A stretch of 64,000 bases of DNA from Saprospiraceae bacterium (GTDB lineage: Bacteria; Bacteroidota; Bacteroidia; Chitinophagales; Saprospiraceae), in NCBI GenBank assembly GCA_019187225.1, contig JABAQQ010000036.1:1-64000 (forward strand), in the 5' to 3' direction. The position numbers and the translations under genes are program-made. Below are positions 32,177-41,487 of this stretch, piece by piece. Each line of letters starts with the position of its first letter. Positions within the stretch are counted from its first letter, which is position 1. The notes under the pieces are model-generated. The model saw nothing but the letters and a program-made list of their open reading frames with translations. It was not told where the DNA came from and ran no database searches.

Positions 32177-33925
32177 ATGAACGTCTTACATTCCGAAATC
32201 CCGTTGGGCGAAGTCCTGCCGAATATAGCCGTATTGCTCAATCGAAATGCCGGCCGTTTCGCTGATAATACCGTATTCCGGCAAAAAAACGCCCAGGGTC
32301 AATACGAAAGCATCTGCTGGCAGGATTTTGCAGAAAACATCCGCCGCATTGTCCGTAACCTCCGGCAGCAAGGTTTTACCCACGGCGATAAAATGGTGAT
32401 TTTTTCCCGCAACTGCCTTCCGATGCTGGAATTGGAACTTGCTGTAATGGCTTCCGGCGGCATCGCAGTGCCCATTTTTGCCCATTTCAAAAAACAAACT
32501 GCCGAACTGCTCATCAACCACTCGGATGCCGCCTGGCTGGCAGTGGAGGGCATCAACCAGTTGTCCAACGCCGGCGAAACACCCAAAATCCGGCATATTT
32601 TTGTGCTCGACGACAGCCCACTCCACCACCCTGAAGCGGGCATCGAGCCCTTCCGCCATTTGCTGGAAAAAACGAACGATGGCGATACCGCTCTGGACGA
32701 AAACATCCATCCCGATACTATTTGCCTGAATATGTATACGTCGGGAACTATGGGGACGCCCAAATGCGTGCAACTGACCCACAGAAATATCCTTTCCCAA
32801 CAGGCTGCTATCGAACCCGTACTGCGTATATCAGAACACGATCGTTTCCTCTCTTACCTGCCCTGGCATCACAGTTTCGGCGGCATCTTCGAACTTTTTT
32901 CCGCCTTATACAACGGCGCCTCCTATTCGCTCGAAAGCAGTTACGGCAAAGACCCGCGCAGTATTTTCGACAACTGGCGGCAGGTCCGGCCCACCGTTTT
33001 TTTCAGCGTGCCGAAAGTCTACCAGGCGCTCTTCGACCTGACCCGTGAGAGCCGGGAGGCGGAGGATGTTTTTTTTAATTCCGGCCTGAAATTCATCTTC
33101 ACCGCTGCTGCGGCCTTGCCCGAACGCTTGTCGAAAGAGTTTGAAAAACGCGGTATTCCTGTTGTAGAAGGCTGGGGACTTACGGAAACCTCCCCTTGCT
33201 GTACGCTTACCGATCCCGCCGTGAAACGCACGCCCGGCGTCGTTGGCAAACCGATTCCCGGAGTCAGCCTGCGCATCGCTCCCGACGGCGAAATTCTGGT
33301 GAAAGGCCCCAACGTCATGGCGGGGTATTTTCGCAACGACGAGGCCAATGAAAGCGCATTCACCGCCGATGGATGGTACCGCACCGGCGATGTGGGTCAA
33401 TTTACCGAACACGGCCTGCAACTCATCGCCCGCAAAGACCGGATTTTCAAACTGTCGAACGGCGAAAAGGTCATTCCCACCGACCTGGAGCGCGCCATCG
33501 AACTCAAGTGTCATTACGTGCAGTACGCCATAGTGGCCGGCAATGGCGAAGAACACCCCGTCGCACTCATATTCCCCAACAAAAAACTGCTCGAACAACC
33601 CGACTACGAACTCAGCCCGGATGAAGGCTGCTTCTGCCCCAGAACCCTCAACGAACTTGGCCGGTGCCTCACCGGCTGCCTCGAGATGGCCAACAACAGC
33701 ATCGGCCAGAAATTCGCCAACGTCAAGTCCGCCGCCGTTATCCTCGACGAACTCTCTTTAGACCACAACACCCTGACGCCTTCGATGAAAATGGCGCCCA
33801 AAAACGTACTTGAAAAATATCGCTCTCACTTGCTGAACCTCTACGGCGAATCGGTGCCGGTGGAGGAAGAGGTGTACGTCATCGAACTGGAAAAAAACAA
33901 ACCGACCGCGACATGTACAAAATAA
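32177..33925 (+). CDS. AMP-forming acyl-CoA ligase, aromatic or alicyclic substrate likely
   Basis: 582 residues of the ANL superfamily. The phosphate loop YTSGTMGTPK (187-196), YLPWHHSFGG, the adenine motif EGWGLTETSP, the hinge YRTGDVG and a C-terminal lysine in LTPSMKMAPKN are present. The general architecture is of the long-chain FadD15 type rather than short benzoate-CoA ligase (about 520 residues). The place inside the bcr operon argues for activation of benzoate, 4-hydroxybenzoate, cyclohexane carboxylate or an aromatic side-chain acid, but the sequence alone does not decide. Its 3' end overlaps the next gene by 13 bases. Confidence 0.85.
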   Translation: MNVLHSEIPLGEVLPNIAVLLNRNAGRFADNTVFRQKNAQGQYESICWQDFAENIRRIVRNLRQQGFTHGDKMVIFSRNCLPMLELELAVMASGGIAVPIFAHFKKQTAELLINHSDAAWLAVEGINQLSNAGETPKIRHIFVLDDSPLHHPEAGIEPFRHLLEKTNDGDTALDENIHPDTICLNMYTSGTMGTPKCVQLTHRNILSQQAAIEPVLRISEHDRFLSYLPWHHSFGGIFELFSALYNGASYSLESSYGKDPRSIFDNWRQVRPTVFFSVPKVYQALFDLTRESREAEDVFFNSGLKFIFTAAAALPERLSKEFEKRGIPVVEGWGLTETSPCCTLTDPAVKRTPGVVGKPIPGVSLRIAPDGEILVKGPNVMAGYFRNDEANESAFTADGWYRTGDVGQFTEHGLQLIARKDRIFKLSNGEKVIPTDLERAIELKCHYVQYAIVAGNGEEHPVALIFPNKKLLEQPDYELSPDEGCFCPRTLNELGRCLTGCLEMANNSIGQKFANVKSAAVILDELSLDHNTLTPSMKMAPKNVLEKYRSHLLNLYGESVPVEEEVYVIELEKNKPTATCTK

Positions 33926-35130
33926 AAGCCACCGAGCGCATGAAAGAGATCATGGGCGCTTATTTCCGCTCCCTGGAGTCGGGCGAAAAAAAGGTTGCGT
34001 GGTGTACCAGCGTCGGCCCGGCGGAGCTCCTGCGTTCTTTCGGTTTCGAAGTGTATTTCCCCGAAAATCACGGCGCTTTGCTTGGCGCTACGCGCGCGGC
34101 AATGGACTGCATCCCCGAAGCGGTCAAATGCGGCTATTCAGGCCACGTTTGTTCTTATACGACGGCTGATATCGGCGCTTTCTTGAAAAAAAATTCTCCG
34201 CTCCAAACCCACTACGGAATGGCCGGAGCGCCCAAACCCGATCTTATCGCCTACAACACCAACCAATGCCGGGAAGTAGAGGACTGGTTTCACTTCTATG
34301 CCGATCATTTCGGCTGCCCGATCGTAGGTATCCACCCGCCCCGCCACCTCGACGAAGTGAGCGACGACGAGGTGGCCCTTGTCGTCAGACAATTCCAAAA
34401 AATGGTCCCCGTATGCGAGCAGGTCAGCGGTCATAAATTCGATCCTGGCCGCTTCCGGGAGGTTGTCCGGTTGAGCAAAGAGGCCACTTTGCTGTGGCAA
34501 AAAGTGTTGAAAACCTCCACTGCCGCTGCCCCGCCGCTGAGCTTTTTCGACGGAACGATTCACATGGGCCCTATCGTCGTATTGCGCGGCACCCAGGTCG
34601 CCAAAGATTACTACGCCTTGCTGCTGCATGAATTGGAAGAAAATGCGCGCAACGGCATCGGCTTTTTGCCTCAGCCACGCACGCGTATTTTTTGGGAAGG
34701 AATGCCGATATGGGGCAAATTGCGTATGATGAGCGACTTATTTGCCGCCAATGGGGCTGCGGTGGTAGCCTCCACCTATTGCAGCAGTTGGGTATTCGAT
34801 CAATTCGACGAAGACGACCCCTGGTATTCGACTGCCCGGGCGTACACCGAAATTTTTATCAACCGCAGCGAAAAAGCCAAAATGGCCATGCTGACCGACT
34901 GGTTCGGAGAATATCATATAGACGGTATTGTGTATCACGACAGCAAAACCTGCTTCAACAACTCCAATGCACGGTTTGGCATGCCCCAACGCCTGCGCGA
35001 ACGCACGGGTGTGCCCGCTTTGGTAATCGAAGGCGATTTGTGCGACCTGCGCTTTTTTTCCGAAGGCCAAAGCATCACCAAAATCGAAACCTTTCTCGAA
35101 CAATTGGAAGCCAATAAAATCTATGTCTGA
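33913..35130 (+). CDS. Orphan HgdB/BcrB-like 2-hydroxyacyl-CoA dehydratase/reductase family protein
   Basis: 405 residues of the HgdA/B-BcrB/C fold with many cysteines (AWCTSVGPAEL, AMDCIPEAVKCGYSGHVCSYT, NTNQCREVEDW, STYCSSWVF, DSKTCFNNSN, GDLCDLRFFS). It is separate from bcrB and bcrC and clearly not a duplicate of either. It is coupled to the neighbours: 13-base overlap with the ligase and a 1-base overlap (TGATG) with the fusion gene behind it. HgdB proteins need a partner subunit and an ASKHA activator; the activator is probably the next gene, but no second alpha subunit is seen. It may be a homodimeric reductase, dehydratase or electron relay. Function unknown. Confidence 0.82.
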   Translation: MYKIKATERMKEIMGAYFRSLESGEKKVAWCTSVGPAELLRSFGFEVYFPENHGALLGATRAAMDCIPEAVKCGYSGHVCSYTTADIGAFLKKNSPLQTHYGMAGAPKPDLIAYNTNQCREVEDWFHFYADHFGCPIVGIHPPRHLDEVSDDEVALVVRQFQKMVPVCEQVSGHKFDPGRFREVVRLSKEATLLWQKVLKTSTAAAPPLSFFDGTIHMGPIVVLRGTQVAKDYYALLLHELEENARNGIGFLPQPRTRIFWEGMPIWGKLRMMSDLFAANGAAVVASTYCSSWVFDQFDEDDPWYSTARAYTEIFINRSEKAKMAMLTDWFGEYHIDGIVYHDSKTCFNNSNARFGMPQRLRERTGVPALVIEGDLCDLRFFSEGQSITKIETFLEQLEANKIYV

Positions 35131-36989
35131 TGGCAAGCAGTGAAAAAACCAAAATCGGCATTGTCGGCCTGGGGCCGGTCGGCGCTATCCTGGCCGTCAA
35201 ACTCCGGGAAGCGGGTTGCTACGTGGCTCTTTGCGAACGCAACGAGGTTCGCTGTGAAAAGATAAAAAAATCCGGCATATCCCTCGAAAACGTCATCTGC
35301 GCCGATGCCCACTTCGACAAAGTATATACCTCCGCAGCTGAAATGGCCGGTCTTGACCTCGATTTTCTCATCATTGCCGTCAAAACGTACCATGTTCCGG
35401 CAGTTTTGGAAGCCGCCGCCACCCTCCACTCTGAAAAATTACATGTTGTGGCGGCCCTGAACGGCATAGATGCGGAAGAACGCATCGCCGATGTTTTCGG
35501 CGAATCCAAAACCCTGCGCATGGTGCTCAACTTCGCCGGAACGCTCGTCTCTCCCACTTCGGTTAAGGTCTCTTTTTTCCAGCCGCCCAACTACATCGGC
35601 TCTATCAACGACGCATGCCCCGACAAGGCGCGTCAGCTGGCCGACCTGCTCAACAGTGTGAACCTGGACACCAAAGCCGTTGATGCCTTCGAAATTCAAA
35701 AAAGAAGCTGGGAAAAAACCATTCTCAATGCTTCGTTGAGCGCCCTGTGCGGTGTTGGCCGCCTCACAATGGCCGAAGCCATGGCCGACCCCGACACGGT
35801 GGAACTCATCGAGCAAATCATCAACGAAGCCGTGCAAGTGGCTGAATACGAGAAAATCAGGTTCCCCGACGACTTTGTCCGCCGGTGCCTGCGATACCTT
35901 AAAAAAGGCGGCGACCATTTTCCTTCCCTTGCCCTCGACCTTATCAATGAGCGCCCCACCGAAATTGACTTCTTCAACGGCAAAATCGTCGCCTACGGCC
36001 GCAAGCATTATGTCCGCACGTCGCTGAACCTCTCCTTTACCAACATGGTGAAGGCTATGACCAACAAAAACATCGCCACCCGGATACCCGGCGCCGGCGC
36101 CCAGATCAACAAACGAATCCTCGACAAAGGTCTCGTCAACAAAAACCTGGTCCCTGCTTCCTTCCGAAACAGCGATTGTTTTCTGGGTGTAGATCTCGGC
36201 TCGGCCTACACCAAATTCACCGTGATAGATGTGCAAGGCAAACCCCTGTTCCGCTACGCTCTCCGCTCGTTCGGCAACGACAAGGCAGGCCAGCAAAACG
36301 TCATGCAAACCATCGCCGCCAACTTCAACATCCGTTTCAGTTGCGCTACCGGCTACGGCCGAAAGCATTTTTATGAAACCGATCTGGTCAAAACGGAAAT
36401 CAATTGCGCCGCCGCCGCTGTCTCCCAGTTTTTTCCCGGCGAAAAAAACATCCTCGACATTGGCGGCGAAGACATCAAGATCATCCGCTGCGACCGCCAC
36501 GACAACGTCGAAAATTTTTACATGAACGACAAATGCGCTGCCGGCACCGGGGCCTTCCTTTCCGAAATCGCCGAGCGCGCCCAAATCGCCGTGGACGAAA
36601 TGAGCAGTCTTGCCGCCCAGTCCGCCCACGACAAACCCCTGAACAGTTTTTGCACCGTGTTCGCCAAAACTGAAATCATGAACTGGATATTCGAAGGCCT
36701 GCGCGCCGAGGACATCGCACGGGGTATCTACTTGTCCATCGCCGGCAAAATCGCCAAAATGCGCCTCGACCCCGGTATCCCCACCGTCATGATCGGCGGC
36801 GTAGCGGCCTACCACCCTTACCTGAAATCCTTGCTCGACGAACTTTTTCACAAAGACATTCAAGTGCTCGATGCGCCCCAGTATGCCGTCTCCTACGGGG
36901 CAGCTATTCTGGCCCGTAATGCCTTCGAACGCTCGATCACAAACGGCCAGCCCCAATTGCCGAGGGAAATGGAAACCATCTCCATATAA
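35130..36989 (+). CDS. Fusion of ketopantoate-reductase-like domain with BadF/HgdC-type ASKHA activator ATPase
   Basis: 619 residues. Residues 1 to about 315 are PanE/ApbA-like: NAD(P) loop IGIVGLGPVGA, IIAVKTYHVP, the catalytic-lysine motif W194-K196-N200 and ERPTEIDFFNG. Residues 350-600 are a full ASKHA activator: FLGVDLGSAYTKFTVID, ILDIGGEDIKII, Cys469 in NDKCAAGTGAF and Cys508 in NSFCTVFAKTE (39 apart, as in HgdC, BcrA and BcrD), and MIGGVAAYHPYL. I know of no such fusion. It is coupled to the orphan HgdB-like gene, so it may bring hydride-donor chemistry and ATP-driven electron injection to one partner. No frameshift or long linker suggests an artefact. Confidence 0.85.
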   Translation: MASSEKTKIGIVGLGPVGAILAVKLREAGCYVALCERNEVRCEKIKKSGISLENVICADAHFDKVYTSAAEMAGLDLDFLIIAVKTYHVPAVLEAAATLHSEKLHVVAALNGIDAEERIADVFGESKTLRMVLNFAGTLVSPTSVKVSFFQPPNYIGSINDACPDKARQLADLLNSVNLDTKAVDAFEIQKRSWEKTILNASLSALCGVGRLTMAEAMADPDTVELIEQIINEAVQVAEYEKIRFPDDFVRRCLRYLKKGGDHFPSLALDLINERPTEIDFFNGKIVAYGRKHYVRTSLNLSFTNMVKAMTNKNIATRIPGAGAQINKRILDKGLVNKNLVPASFRNSDCFLGVDLGSAYTKFTVIDVQGKPLFRYALRSFGNDKAGQQNVMQTIAANFNIRFSCATGYGRKHFYETDLVKTEINCAAAAVSQFFPGEKNILDIGGEDIKIIRCDRHDNVENFYMNDKCAAGTGAFLSEIAERAQIAVDEMSSLAAQSAHDKPLNSFCTVFAKTEIMNWIFEGLRAEDIARGIYLSIAGKIAKMRLDPGIPTVMIGGVAAYHPYLKSLLDELFHKDIQVLDAPQYAVSYGAAILARNAFERSITNGQPQLPREMETISI

Positions 36990-36999
36990 AAAATTTCGT

Positions 37000-39021
37000 A
37001 TGCCTTACTGTTTCAAAAATTGGCACATAGATAAAATCGCCGTCATCGGCGCCGGGCAAATTGGCCCCGACATCGCCCTGCACTTTGCCAAATCGCTCGC
37101 TCCCCACAGCGTTCAGATTGCAGTCATAGACATTTCCGCTGAGGCGCTTACCGCCGCCCAAAACAAGGTCGAGGCCAAAATCCAAAAAGGCCTCGACAGC
37201 GGTGCATTCAAGCCCAACCAGGCCGAAGCCATTCGCAGCGCGCTCCACTTTTCACTGAATTATGACGACATTCGGGAAGCGCAAATCGCCGTGGAAGCCG
37301 CCACGGAAGATACCCGCGTCAAAGACGCTATTTTCCGCCGCGTGGAGTCGCTGACCGGCGAAACCTGCATCTTTTTATCCAACTCCTCGCACCTCCAGCC
37401 GGAAGTGATTTTTCAAAACGTCCGGCAAAAAAGCCGTTGTCTCGTGGCGCACTACTTTTTTCCTGCTGAGATCAATCCGGTGGTTGAAATCGTGCCCGGC
37501 GCCCAAACCGATCCCGCACTGGCCGAACGCTTACAGGCTTTTTACGAATCCATCGGTAAAATCCCCATTCGCGTCAACAGCGCTTACGGTTATGCCATTG
37601 ACCCCATTTTCGAAGGGCTTTGCCAAACGGCCATCCAATGTTTGGAAAAAGGCTGGGGCAACGAAAAGGAAATTGACGCGGCTGCCGTCCGGGCACTGGG
37701 CCTCGGTGTGGGGCCTTTTACCGCGCTGAACCTCACCGGCGGAAACCCCATCACGGCGCATGGCCTCGACGAATTGGGGCGGCAAGTGATGCCCTGGTTC
37801 AAGACTCCTGCTCTCCTGCGGGAAAAAACCGAGCGGAGAGAGCCCTGGAACACCGCCCGGCGCGGTGAAACAGTCGAACTCGACGCGAAAAAGGAAGCCC
37901 GGTTAGTAGCCACTTTTCAGGGCGCTTATTTTGCATTGGCAGGTTTTATGCTCGATTCGGGCATTGTGGAGGCCGGCGACCTGAATATGGCATGCGAACT
38001 GGCGCTCGTTATCAAACCACCGCTCGCATACATGAATACCATCGGCATGGAAAAGGCGTATGCGCTCGTAAACGCTTTTTGCGCTGAAAATCCCGATTTC
38101 CTTGTACCAAAATCCCTCGAAAAAGCCCGCAAGTCCGGCGCTTGGGCACTGCGCGACATTGTGGTGAACCGGCACAGAGCGGTCTGCGTCATCACCATAC
38201 GCCGACCTAAGGTGATGAACGCCCTCAACCTCGGTGTGTTGGCCCAAATCCGCGAGGTGCTCGAAGGGGTCAGGTCAGATAGCGCCATTCAGGCCGTCGT
38301 CGTCACCGGCTTTGGCGTCAAGGCATTCGTTTCAGGCGCCGATCTGAATATGATAACCGCGCTGAAAACCCCCGAAGAAGGAGTGCAGAACTCGCGCGAT
38401 TTTCAGGCCGCGCTCGATTACATCGCAGACTACCCTAAACCGGTCGTGTGCGCGCTCAACGGATTCGCCTTCGGCGGCGGCAGCGAAATGGCCATGGCAT
38501 GCACAGCCCGAATTGCCCGCAAAGGGCTGTCCGTCGTTTTTTCCCAGCCCGAAGTCAACCTCGGATTTATTCCCGGCGCCGGCGCAACACAGCGTCTGCC
38601 GCGCCTCGTAGGTGTGGAAAAAGCAGCGGAGATCCTGCGCACGGGGCGACAGGTTTTTTTGAAAGAAGCCCTCGAAATGGGCTACCTCGATGCCGCTTCT
38701 GATGACGATAAACTGCTCGAAGAAGCCGCCGCGCTGGCGCTCGAACTCGCCGAAGGCAACCGGCAACAGAAAATTTTACCTCGCAACCCTTTGCCGCTGA
38801 ACGGTCAACCCAGAAAACTCGAATTGGGGCATTTGAGCCGAAAAATTGATGAAATTATGGTGGCCAGCATTTACCACGGCGCCTCCCTGACGCTGAAAGA
38901 AGGTTTGGCCCTGGAATCGAAAATGTTTGGCGAATGCCTGCGCACCGACGATATGAAAATCGGCTTGGAGCACTTCCGGACGCACGGACCTAAAACCCCC
39001 GCTTCTTTCGTTCATCATTGA
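37000..39021 (+). CDS. 3-hydroxyacyl-CoA dehydrogenase / enoyl-CoA hydratase fusion
   Basis: 673 residues from the ATG at 37000. Residues 10-380 are a 3-hydroxyacyl-CoA dehydrogenase ([21 protein letters not shown] loop, [28 protein letters not shown] with the catalytic His). Residues 385-640 are a crotonase ([26 protein letters not shown] oxyanion region, [39 protein letters not shown] with the second catalytic Glu). The domain order is the reverse of FadB/FadJ. In this cluster it should process the ring-cleavage product 3-hydroxypimelyl-CoA to 3-oxopimelyl-CoA, and hydrate enoyl-CoAs in side-chain or dicarboxylate beta-oxidation. Confidence 0.9.
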   Translation: MPYCFKNWHIDKIAVIGAGQIGPDIALHFAKSLAPHSVQIAVIDISAEALTAAQNKVEAKIQKGLDSGAFKPNQAEAIRSALHFSLNYDDIREAQIAVEAATEDTRVKDAIFRRVESLTGETCIFLSNSSHLQPEVIFQNVRQKSRCLVAHYFFPAEINPVVEIVPGAQTDPALAERLQAFYESIGKIPIRVNSAYGYAIDPIFEGLCQTAIQCLEKGWGNEKEIDAAAVRALGLGVGPFTALNLTGGNPITAHGLDELGRQVMPWFKTPALLREKTERREPWNTARRGETVELDAKKEARLVATFQGAYFALAGFMLDSGIVEAGDLNMACELALVIKPPLAYMNTIGMEKAYALVNAFCAENPDFLVPKSLEKARKSGAWALRDIVVNRHRAVCVITIRRPKVMNALNLGVLAQIREVLEGVRSDSAIQAVVVTGFGVKAFVSGADLNMITALKTPEEGVQNSRDFQAALDYIADYPKPVVCALNGFAFGGGSEMAMACTARIARKGLSVVFSQPEVNLGFIPGAGATQRLPRLVGVEKAAEILRTGRQVFLKEALEMGYLDAASDDDKLLEEAAALALELAEGNRQQKILPRNPLPLNGQPRKLELGHLSRKIDEIMVASIYHGASLTLKEGLALESKMFGECLRTDDMKIGLEHFRTHGPKTPASFVHH

Positions 39022-40298
39022 TTTTCAGAACTGTGAAAGCATACCACGACAAGAAAAAAGGATTTGCCATCACTTACGACGACATCTGGTTGCTCAACGG
39101 GGCGCGTACGCCTTTCGGCAGACTCTGTGGAACGCTGGGGATGGTGTCGCCCACCGACCTGGGCATTTACGCCTCGCGGGCGGCCTTAGAAAGATCGGGC
39201 GTAAATGGCGGAGACATTGACCAGGTTTTTTGTGCCAACATCGGCCAAAGTTCGGCAGACGCCTATTTTTTGGCGCGGCACATCGCACTGTATTCCGGTG
39301 TGTCGGAAACCGTTCCTGCCGCCATGATCCAGCGCATTTGCGGTTCGGGTTTCGAAGTCATCATTGCCGGAGCGGAGCAAATTGCACTGGGTAAAGCGCA
39401 AACAGCCCTTTGCTGCGGCGCCGAAAACATGAGCCTCTCGCCAACGGCAGCTTTTGGCAACCGAATGGGCTATACGCTGGGGAAAACCGGTTTTGTGGAT
39501 ATGCTTTGGGAAGCCCTCAACGACACCGCTGCCGTTCCGATGGGCTGCACCGCCGAAAACGTCGCCCGGCAATTCGGTATCACCCGCGAAGAGGCCGACG
39601 CCTACGCCTGCCTTTCAGTCGGGCGTTACCTGGCGGCCAGAGAACGCGGTTTCTTTGAAGGGGAAATCCTGAAAATGAACAGCGCCGTTTTTGAAGCGCC
39701 CGGACTGAAACCGAGAAAAGTCGCGCTGCCCAAAAACACACGCGATTTCGATGCCGACGAAAATGTGCGCCCCGCCGAACCCGCAGCCCTGGCAAAACTG
39801 CCGCCCGTTTTCGCCGCCGACGGGGTACAAACTGCCGGCAACTCCAGCGGTATCGTGGACGGCGCTGCTTCGGTCGCGGTGGCCCATGGCGATTTCGTTC
39901 GGAACCGCGGCCTGCAGGTACTGACCCGGATTGCCGCTTCTGCCACCAGCGCCCTCGACCCGAAAGTGATGGGGCTTGGTCCCGTGCCCGCCATCCGGCT
40001 GCTGCTGGAATTGACAGGTTTGACATCAGACGACATCGGTTTGATTGAAATCAACGAGGCTTTCGCGGCTCAATTCATAGGCTGCGAACGCGAGATCGGC
40101 CTTGATCGCACGCACTGCAACGTCAACGGCGGCGCCATTGCTTTGGGTCACCCCCTTGCTGCCACCGGCACACGGCTGTCGCTTACACTTTCTCGCGAGA
40201 TGAACGCCCGCAGGCTCCGTTATGGTATCGCCGCCGCCTGTATCGGCGGCGGACAGGGCACGGCAATATTATTCGAAAATACAAACACAACGGCATGA
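39018..40298 (+). CDS. Acetyl-CoA acyltransferase (thiolase)
   Basis: 426 residues if the TTG at 39018 is used, where TTGA overlaps the preceding stop; a GTG at 39033 is an alternative and no ATG fits. Thiolase motifs: nucleophile Cys108 in QRICGSGFE, NEAFAAQF, the catalytic His in NGGAIALGHPLAATGTR and the second Cys in AACIGGGQG. In the benzoyl-CoA route it would cleave 3-oxopimelyl-CoA to glutaryl-CoA and acetyl-CoA. It overlaps the following dehydrogenase by 4 bases (ATGA). Confidence 0.92.
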   Translation: MIFRTVKAYHDKKKGFAITYDDIWLLNGARTPFGRLCGTLGMVSPTDLGIYASRAALERSGVNGGDIDQVFCANIGQSSADAYFLARHIALYSGVSETVPAAMIQRICGSGFEVIIAGAEQIALGKAQTALCCGAENMSLSPTAAFGNRMGYTLGKTGFVDMLWEALNDTAAVPMGCTAENVARQFGITREEADAYACLSVGRYLAARERGFFEGEILKMNSAVFEAPGLKPRKVALPKNTRDFDADENVRPAEPAALAKLPPVFAADGVQTAGNSSGIVDGAASVAVAHGDFVRNRGLQVLTRIAASATSALDPKVMGLGPVPAIRLLLELTGLTSDDIGLIEINEAFAAQFIGCEREIGLDRTHCNVNGGAIALGHPLAATGTRLSLTLSREMNARRLRYGIAAACIGGGQGTAILFENTNTTA

Positions 40299-41353
40299 CA
40301 ACGATAAAACAATGGCAAATGACCGCCCTGGGGGCCAACTTTGAATTGGCGGAAACAGTTGCACCGCCAATTGGAGCGCACGAGGCATTGGTCAAAATCG
40401 CCGGCTGCGGCGTCTGCCACACCGACCTGAGTTATTGGCACGATGGAGTGCGTACTAAAAAAGATATGCCGCTTACCCTCGGACACGAAATCAGCGGCAC
40501 GGTGGTAGAAGGTCCGCCATCGTTGATAGGTAAAAACGTCGTCATCCCCGCCGTGTTGCCCTGCGGAACGTGCGAACTATGCCGTAAAGGCCGCAGCAAC
40601 ATCTGTCAAAACCAATTGATGCCCGGAAACGACTTCCATGGCGGCTTCGCGTCGCATGTCGTAGTGCCGCACCGGTATCTCTGCCCCATACCCGATACTT
40701 TGCTGCAAAATTATGCTTTGGCCGAACTGGCAGTCATCGCCGACGCCATTTCAACACCCTACCAGGTCGTGCAAAAGTCGGAACTGGAACCAGGCGACTT
40801 AGCCATCGTCATCGGAATTGGCGGGGTGGGTATGTATGGCGCGCTCATCGCGAAGATCAAAGGCGCCAAAGTGCTGGCCATAGATATCAACGACCAAAAA
40901 CTGGCCAACGCTCAGAAACACGGCGTGGATGCTACGCTCAATTCTAAAGATATGGACCTAAAAACGCTGAAAAACAGCGTGAAAGAAATCGCCCGTGAGA
41001 TGGGCGTTTCCCCATACGGCTGGAAAATTTTCGAAATATCCGGCACGGCTTCCGGCCAGGAACTGGCATTCAGCCTGCTCACTTATGCCTCCACCCTGAG
41101 CGTGGTGGGCTTTACCATGAACAAACTCGAAGTGCGCCTGAGCAACCTCATGGCTTTCGACGCCAAACTCATCGGCACCTGGGGCTGCAAACCCGAACTC
41201 TACCCCGAAGTGGTGGATTTAATCGCCTCCGGCCGGCTCGACATTCGTGACTTCGTGCAAACATTTCCCCTGTCGCGCATCAACGAGGTGTTTCAAAACA
41301 CGCTCGCACACCGGTACGATCGCCGCTCTGTGCTCGTGCCAGACTTCGACTAA
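40295..41353 (+). CDS. had: 6-hydroxycyclohex-1-ene-1-carbonyl-CoA dehydrogenase
   Basis: 352 residues, a zinc medium-chain dehydrogenase. The catalytic zinc region has Cys38/Cys41 (GCGVCHTD) and His64/Glu65 (GHEISG); the structural zinc has Cys90/93/96/104. The NAD loop is VIGIGGVGMYG. KLIGTWGCKPELYPEVVDLI near the C-terminus matches Had of Thauera rather than generic alcohol dehydrogenases. It oxidises 6-hydroxycyclohex-1-ene-1-carbonyl-CoA to the 6-oxo compound after Dch. The presence of Oah and Dch just downstream confirms the call. Confidence 0.9.
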   Translation: MTTIKQWQMTALGANFELAETVAPPIGAHEALVKIAGCGVCHTDLSYWHDGVRTKKDMPLTLGHEISGTVVEGPPSLIGKNVVIPAVLPCGTCELCRKGRSNICQNQLMPGNDFHGGFASHVVVPHRYLCPIPDTLLQNYALAELAVIADAISTPYQVVQKSELEPGDLAIVIGIGGVGMYGALIAKIKGAKVLAIDINDQKLANAQKHGVDATLNSKDMDLKTLKNSVKEIAREMGVSPYGWKIFEISGTASGQELAFSLLTYASTLSVVGFTMNKLEVRLSNLMAFDAKLIGTWGCKPELYPEVVDLIASGRLDIRDFVQTFPLSRINEVFQNTLAHRYDRRSVLVPDFD

Positions 41354-41372
41354 CCGCTTTTTCAAAAAGATT

Positions 41373-41464
41373 CGAATCAAGGGTAGCAGACGTTTACGAA
41401 AACTTTGAAAGCTTCGTAAACATAAGTCGCTCAAAATGAAGCCAATTATCCAACCCTTGATTCG
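41373..41464. repeat. Nested inverted repeats between had and oah
   Basis: The outer perfect arms CGAATCAAGGGT/ACCCTTGATTCG (41373-41384, 41453-41464) enclose a second perfect hairpin GTTTACGAA/TTCGTAAAC (41392-41400, 41413-41421). No U-tract follows, so a cloverleaf-like RNA processing or stabilising structure within the operon is more likely than a terminator. Confidence 0.5.
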
Positions 41465-41487
41465 CATAAAAAGAATATTGAAAAAAC

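Noticed and set aside
35439-36956. 505-codon open frame on the minus strand opposite the PanE/ASKHA fusion
   Set aside because: It mirrors the codon pattern of the plus-strand gene, has no family motifs, and lies inside a strong co-oriented operon. It is a composition shadow.
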